From Cloacibacillus sp. (GTDB taxonomy: Bacteria; Synergistota; Synergistia; Synergistales; Synergistaceae): DNA of 17,211 nucleotides. The stretch covers positions 1 through 17,211 of the forward strand of contig NZ_JAJBUX010000055.1 of NCBI RefSeq assembly GCF_020860125.1. The letters run 5' to 3'. Position 1 is the stretch's first letter. The number at the start of each line of letters is the position of its first letter. Both the position numbers and the translations under genes were made by a program. The notes under the pieces are model-generated. The model had not been told where the DNA came from. It did not search any database and worked only from the letters and a program-made list of their open reading frames with translations. This document shows positions 13,841 through 17,211 of this stretch, in pieces.

Positions 13841-14983
13841 TTATTTTCTCACCAGATCTATCACCACAATCTCCGGCGGAGCCATGAGCCTCACGGGAGG
13901 CCCGACATATCCCGCGCCGTTGCTCGTATAGAGTATACTGCCCTTTTGAAGTTTTTTAAAGCCCCGCGAATGTCCGCGAAAGAAGAGCCGCGAGGAGAGG
14001 AGCGGAAAGAGCTGTCCCCCGTGCGTATGGCCCGAAAGCTGGAGATCGAACATCCCCTGCGTGCCAATCTCGACGACGGGACGGTGGCGCAGCAGCAGCA
14101 TGAACTTATCGCGGAAACGGCTCCGCGTGTTGACGATCACCGTCTCCGAACGGGAGAGCCCCCATTTGTCCCCGCGGAGGTGGTCGCGGTCGTCGACGCC
14201 AACGACGACGATGCCGCCGGCGCAGACCGCCTCCGTGCGCAGCACGCGCATCCCCGCGCGGCGCATGAAGTCCAGCGCCCTGTCGATATCGTCATAATAG
14301 TCGTGGTTGCCGGTGACGGCGTAGACCCCGTACCTCGGCCTGATGCGGCGGAACATCGCGATCTCGCGCCCGCGCCCCTCAAGACGTCCGTCGGCGACGT
14401 CGCCCGTCACCACCACCATATCCGGTTCCGCCTCGCGCACGCGCCGCAGTATCTGCGCGAGCAGCGCGACGCCGGTATAGGGGCCGAGGTGTAGGTCCGT
14501 CAGCTGCACGATGCGCAGCCGCTCCTCGCCAGGCGGCAGTTTTTCCGTCTCTATCGTAATCTTCGTCGTCTGTATCGTGTGGGCCTGCTTCACTCCCAGC
14601 GCGATGAGACCGGCGGAGACGGCGAAAGAGGCCGCCAGCTCGGCCCATACGGGCGTTATCTCTCTTCCCATGAGCAGCCTGGCCAGCTCCAGGACAAGAA
14701 TGGTGAAGAAGCTGTATAGCACGAAAAGCAGCCAGAGGCTGCCGGCCCTGTCCGTCCAGCGGCGCAGCTGCGCGTGGTGGAGGCGTTTTGTGCGCCGCGC
14801 GAGATATGAGAGCCCCGTCATCGCGCCGCAGAACATCAGCCAGATAACTCCGGCGGTGCCCCCAGGCTGCGCCTCGTTTATCTTTAAAAAAATATATATG
14901 TAGATAACCGTGACAACGACGGCGCAGACCACCCAGAAGGCGGGATGTTCGGAGAAGCGCCGCGAGTAGACCCTGTCGTTCAT
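13841..14983 (-). CDS. Membrane-anchored metallophosphoesterase (YkuE/YaeI-like)
   Basis: This 380-residue protein has an N-terminal membrane part with about four hydrophobic helices (roughly 15-34, 44-62, 82-102, 112-131), then a calcineurin-like phosphoesterase domain. The metal and catalytic motifs are in order: LTDLHLG (D163, H165), VVTGDVADG (D195), VTGNHDY (225-229), LLLRHRP (H300) and LSGHTHGGQ (318-324). Such proteins hydrolyse phosphodiesters or pyrophosphates, often lipid-linked, on one face of the inner membrane. Its neighbour cardiolipin synthase fits a membrane-lipid role, by context. The ATG lies one base after the TAG of cls with no clear ribosome-binding site, implying translational coupling. 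Confidence 0.9.
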   Translation of the reverse strand: MNDRVYSRRFSEHPAFWVVCAVVVTVIYIYIFLKINEAQPGGTAGVIWLMFCGAMTGLSYLARRTKRLHHAQLRRWTDRAGSLWLLFVLYSFFTILVLELARLLMGREITPVWAELAASFAVSAGLIALGVKQAHTIQTTKITIETEKLPPGEERLRIVQLTDLHLGPYTGVALLAQILRRVREAEPDMVVVTGDVADGRLEGRGREIAMFRRIRPRYGVYAVTGNHDYYDDIDRALDFMRRAGMRVLRTEAVCAGGIVVVGVDDRDHLRGDKWGLSRSETVIVNTRSRFRDKFMLLLRHRPVVEIGTQGMFDLQLSGHTHGGQLFPLLSSRLFFRGHSRGFKKLQKGSILYTSNGAGYVGPPVRLMAPPEIVVIDLVRK

Positions 14984-14984
14984 G

Positions 14985-16574
14985 CTATATCTGCGCCGAA
15001 TAGAGGCGTCCGAATGACTCCAGCAGCTTCTGCCAGAGAGGGCGTTTCTCCCACTCGCCGATGAAAAGTTCGCGGCAGCGTTTCATGTCGGTCTCAAACT
15101 GCCGCGCGAAAGACTCCGCGATCTCCCGGTCATAGATGAAAAGCTGGTTTTCAAAATTGATATTGAGACTGCGGACATCCATGTTGCAGGTGCCGACGGA
15201 GGCGATACGGCTGTCGGAGACGACCGACTTAGTGTGGATGAATCCGTCCTGGTATAAAAATACGCGCACGCCCGCGCGCAGCAGCGGCTCGATATTGCTG
15301 CGGCTGCCCCAGAAGACAAGGAAGTGGTCCTTGACGGAGGGCATCATCACACGCACGTCGACGCCCGAGAGCGAGGAGGCAATAAGCGCGTTCATCAGCT
15401 CGGGGCCGGGCACCAGATATGGCGAGGTCACCCAGACGCGCCTCTGCGCGCGCGAAATCATCCCGTAATAGCCCTTGGCGATCGAATGCCAGACGCTGTC
15501 GATGCCGCTCTCAACGACCTGCAGCGGGATCACCGGCAGGTCGGAATAGTCGTCCTTCACCGGCAGGCCGTTCACTATGATATCAAGGTCCTCGCAGATC
15601 GCGGCCGGGTCGTCCGCGGAGCGCACGCACCAGTCGTGGAGGAATATCGCGTGCAGCGCCGGCACCGCCTCGCCCTCGAGGCGCACAAAGGTGTCGCGCC
15701 AGAAACCGAGAGGCCCCTTGCCCTCGTATTCCTCGCCGATATTTATGCCGCCGGTGAAAGCCACCCTGCGGTCGACCACCAGAATCTTACGGTGGTTGCG
15801 GAAATTCATCTTGCGGCGAAAGAGCGGCAGCGAAACAGGCATAAAAGAGCGGCACTCGACGCCCGCCTCCTCAAGCTCCTTCACAAAACCGGCCTTGAGG
15901 CTCCAGCTGCCGACCGCGTCGTAAAGAACGCGCACCTTGACCCCGCGCCGCGCCGCCTCCATAAGCAGGCCGCCGATCTTGCGCCCGAGAGCGTCGTCGC
16001 GGATGATAAAAAACTCCATGTGGATGAATTTCCGCGCCCCGGCGATCGCCGCCTCCATCGCGGGGAAGGTCTCGCCGCCGTTTATCAGGATCTCCACACG
16101 GTTGCGCATGAGAAGGTCGGCGCCGCTGCAGGCGTGCAGCATCCTGCCGATGAGAAACTGATCCTCCGCCGCCTTCTTAAATGGCGAATGGTCAAAACTG
16201 TACTTCTTCGCTGGGCGGAAGAGCCGCCTGTTGCGAATACTCTGCAGATCCGGGCCAAGGACAAGATAGAGGACGACGCCCAAAACCGGCACCAGAATGA
16301 GAACGAGCATCCATAATATCGTCCGGTCGGGATTCTGCCCCTCCATAAAGATGATAAAGGCGATGATGATGGAATAGATGATGATGATATGCCACATATA
16401 GCTCTCGATAGTGGCGGCGATTTCGTTAAAGGTGCGCGTAAAATGCTGCGTTACGCCGAGCCCCTCCTCCGTAAGGACAAAAAAATCCGCCAGCGTATCT
16501 ATTATCGTCGGCAGAAAGCCGAGCAGAAAGGCCGCGATCAGGGCCCAGATTATCCATTTGCCGATTTTGTTCAT
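14985..16574 (-). CDS. cls: Cardiolipin synthase (phospholipase D family)
   Basis: This 529-residue membrane enzyme makes cardiolipin from phosphatidylglycerol. Hydrophobic segments at about 5-33, 60-77 and 85-107 anchor it, followed by two phospholipase D domains. HKD motif 1 is at H261-K263-D268 (HRKILVVD) with GGINIGEEY after it; HKD motif 2 is at H447-K449-D454 (HTKSVVSD) with GTCNMDVRSLNINFE. Length is slightly above the usual 480-500 because of an extra N-terminal hydrophobic segment. It is the first gene of the operon with the metallophosphoesterase and YprB-like exonuclease. The ribosome-binding site GGAAGGAG lies 15 nt from the ATG, further than optimal, and no better in-frame start was found. 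Confidence 0.94.
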   Translation of the reverse strand: MNKIGKWIIWALIAAFLLGFLPTIIDTLADFFVLTEEGLGVTQHFTRTFNEIAATIESYMWHIIIIYSIIIAFIIFMEGQNPDRTILWMLVLILVPVLGVVLYLVLGPDLQSIRNRRLFRPAKKYSFDHSPFKKAAEDQFLIGRMLHACSGADLLMRNRVEILINGGETFPAMEAAIAGARKFIHMEFFIIRDDALGRKIGGLLMEAARRGVKVRVLYDAVGSWSLKAGFVKELEEAGVECRSFMPVSLPLFRRKMNFRNHRKILVVDRRVAFTGGINIGEEYEGKGPLGFWRDTFVRLEGEAVPALHAIFLHDWCVRSADDPAAICEDLDIIVNGLPVKDDYSDLPVIPLQVVESGIDSVWHSIAKGYYGMISRAQRRVWVTSPYLVPGPELMNALIASSLSGVDVRVMMPSVKDHFLVFWGSRSNIEPLLRAGVRVFLYQDGFIHTKSVVSDSRIASVGTCNMDVRSLNINFENQLFIYDREIAESFARQFETDMKRCRELFIGEWEKRPLWQKLLESFGRLYSAQI

Positions 16575-16606
16575 GTTTGTCAGTCCACACTCCTTCCCTC
16601 TAAGAT

Positions 16607-16612
16607 ATTATA
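16607..16612 (-). promoter_or_regulatory. Candidate -10 box of the cls operon
   Basis: A perfect TATAAT on the minus strand, about 33 nt upstream of the cls ATG. The -35 region is poor (TGCCGA at 17-bp spacing). Confidence 0.4.
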
Positions 16613-16707
16613 TGCGAAGAATTATTTTATCGGCAGAATATATGTTCTTTTGCGCCGTTCCGCCTCGGCGAGTATCACATTTCCTTCGGGCAGGAAAAAA
16701 GATAAAC

Positions 16708-16770
16708 AGCGGCTTACGTTTTGTTTCTCCCTCATTTCGTGAGGCAAACCCGGGGACGCTGGTCCCCGGC
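16708..16770. repeat. 63-nt direct repeat, copy 1
   Basis: This copy begins AGCGGCTTACGTTTTG and contains CATTTCGTGAGGCAAACCCG. It matches the copy at 16883-16945 except for about seven scattered bases. Its right end forms an 8-bp hairpin (CCGGGGAC at 16750-16757, GTCCCCGG at 16762-16769, 4-nt loop). Confidence 0.85.
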
Positions 16771-16882
16771 TCGGAGGCCGGAGCTACGGGACAGAGGCAG
16801 ACAGCAGCTTCGCCTTGACAGGCAGGACGATAAATGGCGGTTTAGCTTTTGGCTTGTCACACAGGCCCACGAGCCGGTGTCT

Positions 16883-16945
16883 AGCGGCTTACGTTTTGTT
16901 TCTCACGCATTTCGTGAGGCAAACCCGAAGACACTGGTCCCCGGG
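16883..16945. repeat. 63-nt direct repeat, copy 2
   Basis: Second copy, 175 bp to the right of the first. Its inner hairpin is broken by substitutions (GGGGAC reads GAAGAC), but a different perfect 7-bp hairpin with a 5-nt loop, CCCCGGG/CCCGGGG, forms at 16939-16957. The structure near the right end is thus kept by other bases. Confidence 0.85.
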
Positions 16946-17023
16946 TCAGGCCCGGGGAGACGGAATAAAGACAAGACGTTATTTATCCACAGCTCAGCCA
17001 GTAGAAGTTAACTTGCGATTTAC

Positions 17024-17072
17024 CAAAGATTTTGGCTCCCTCTCTGAGGCGGCCAGGGAGCCGAAATCTTTG
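17024..17072. repeat. 18-bp inverted repeat
   Basis: Arms at 17024-17041 and 17055-17072 pair along 18 bp with one G-T pair and a 13-nt loop. Outer bases add a partial second stem (ACTTGC near 17011 with GCGAGT near 17080). There is no T-run on the plus strand. It may act as a structured RNA end, a terminator for an unseen gene, or part of a dispersed repeat. Confidence 0.7.
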
Positions 17073-17146
17073 ATTTCGTGCGAGTCGGCTGGTAGTTACA
17101 TCAGGGCTCCGCCGCAGGCGGTGGAGGAGAGTTGACCTTAGCTTCT

Positions 17147-17200
17147 CCCGCGGCTCTTGCCGCGGGCTCTGTATGGCGCGGTTCCCGCGCCATACAGAGC
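17147..17200. repeat. Two adjacent perfect hairpins
   Basis: The first is CCCGCGGC (17147-17154) with GCCGCGGG (17159-17166), loop TCTT. The second starts on the last base of the first: 16-bp arms at 17166-17181 and 17185-17200 with a 3-nt loop, a very stable structure. No T-run follows within the window, so a simple intrinsic terminator is not clear. Confidence 0.75.
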
Positions 17201-17211
17201 AACACTCCTTC

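Larger units (their letters stand above)
16613..17211. other. 600-bp non-coding repeat- and hairpin-rich region
   Basis: No credible gene is present: the open frames here have no ribosome-binding site, no conserved motif, and switch frame between repeat copies. The region holds two 63-nt direct repeat copies and several long hairpins, listed separately. Its right end is cut by the window. Confidence 0.7.

Noticed and set aside
15324..16316. Plus-strand open frame of 330 aa
   Set aside because: Opposite cls, whose two HKD motifs fix the coding strand.
16708..16945. CRISPR-like repeat pair
   Set aside because: Only two copies, 63 nt long with a 112-nt gap and internal differences, and no cas genes; not a CRISPR array.
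16411..17135. Three overlapping plus-strand open frames in the right-end region
   Set aside because: They read the 63-nt repeats in different frames (period 175 is not a multiple of three), lack ribosome-binding sites and have no domain; better explained as repeat DNA.

Overview
The window is bacterial chromosomal DNA from what looks like an anaerobic, diderm, moderately GC-rich organism. Orphan TRAP-type binding proteins, a split UxaA/SuyAB-type hydro-lyase, an exported FAD oxidoreductase, a cyclase-family hydrolase and dispersed intergenic hairpin repeats together recall Synergistota (Cloacibacillus/Synergistes type). That placement is an inference from gene content and style; there is no rRNA or other phylogenetic marker here. 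No tRNA, rRNA, CRISPR array or intact transposase was seen.

Left part (1-4160, plus strand): a FadR-type GntR regulator, then a flavin-binding split-barrel protein with a C-terminal zinc ribbon. A roughly 300-bp stretch follows that looks like decayed coding DNA beside a strong hairpin. Then come two very similar, tandem TRAP solute-binding proteins (DctP family), each with its own leader and terminator and with no DctQ/DctM permease nearby.

Catabolic block (4177-8483): on the minus strand a tight three-gene operon encodes an exported FAD-dependent oxidoreductase, a small SAF-domain subunit and the large UxaA/SuyB-type subunit; the last two overlap by one base. It diverges from a plus-strand cyclase-family (kynurenine-formamidase-like) metal hydrolase. 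The shared 200-bp intergenic region holds a candidate promoter for each direction and an inverted repeat over one -35 box. Taken with the regulator and binding proteins, this suggests uptake and breakdown of a small hydroxy- or sulfo-carboxylate, but the substrate cannot be read from the sequence.

Middle (8500-12480): a lone type II secretion-like pseudopilin (GspG) preceded by a 14-codon ORF with a strong ribosome-binding site that overlaps its start, then a cytidine/deoxycytidylate-deaminase-family protein with a textbook terminator, and argininosuccinate lyase (argH) on the minus strand. Next is a visibly AT-richer patch with a minimal nucleotidyltransferase lacking its usual HEPN partner and, convergent to it, a DUF3800 protein. 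This patch is the most island-like part of the window.

Right part (12590-17211): a three-gene minus-strand operon, cardiolipin synthase - membrane metallophosphoesterase - YprB-like RNase H-fold exonuclease with TPRs, with junctions of one or zero bases. Upstream of it lie about 600 bp without a credible gene, filled by two 63-nt direct repeat copies and several long hairpins.

Several automatic start sites look wrong. Better-supported starts are given for the flavoprotein (GTG 7621), the cyclase (TTG 7839), gspG (TTG 8541), the deaminase (ATG 9070) and argH (ATG 11129).
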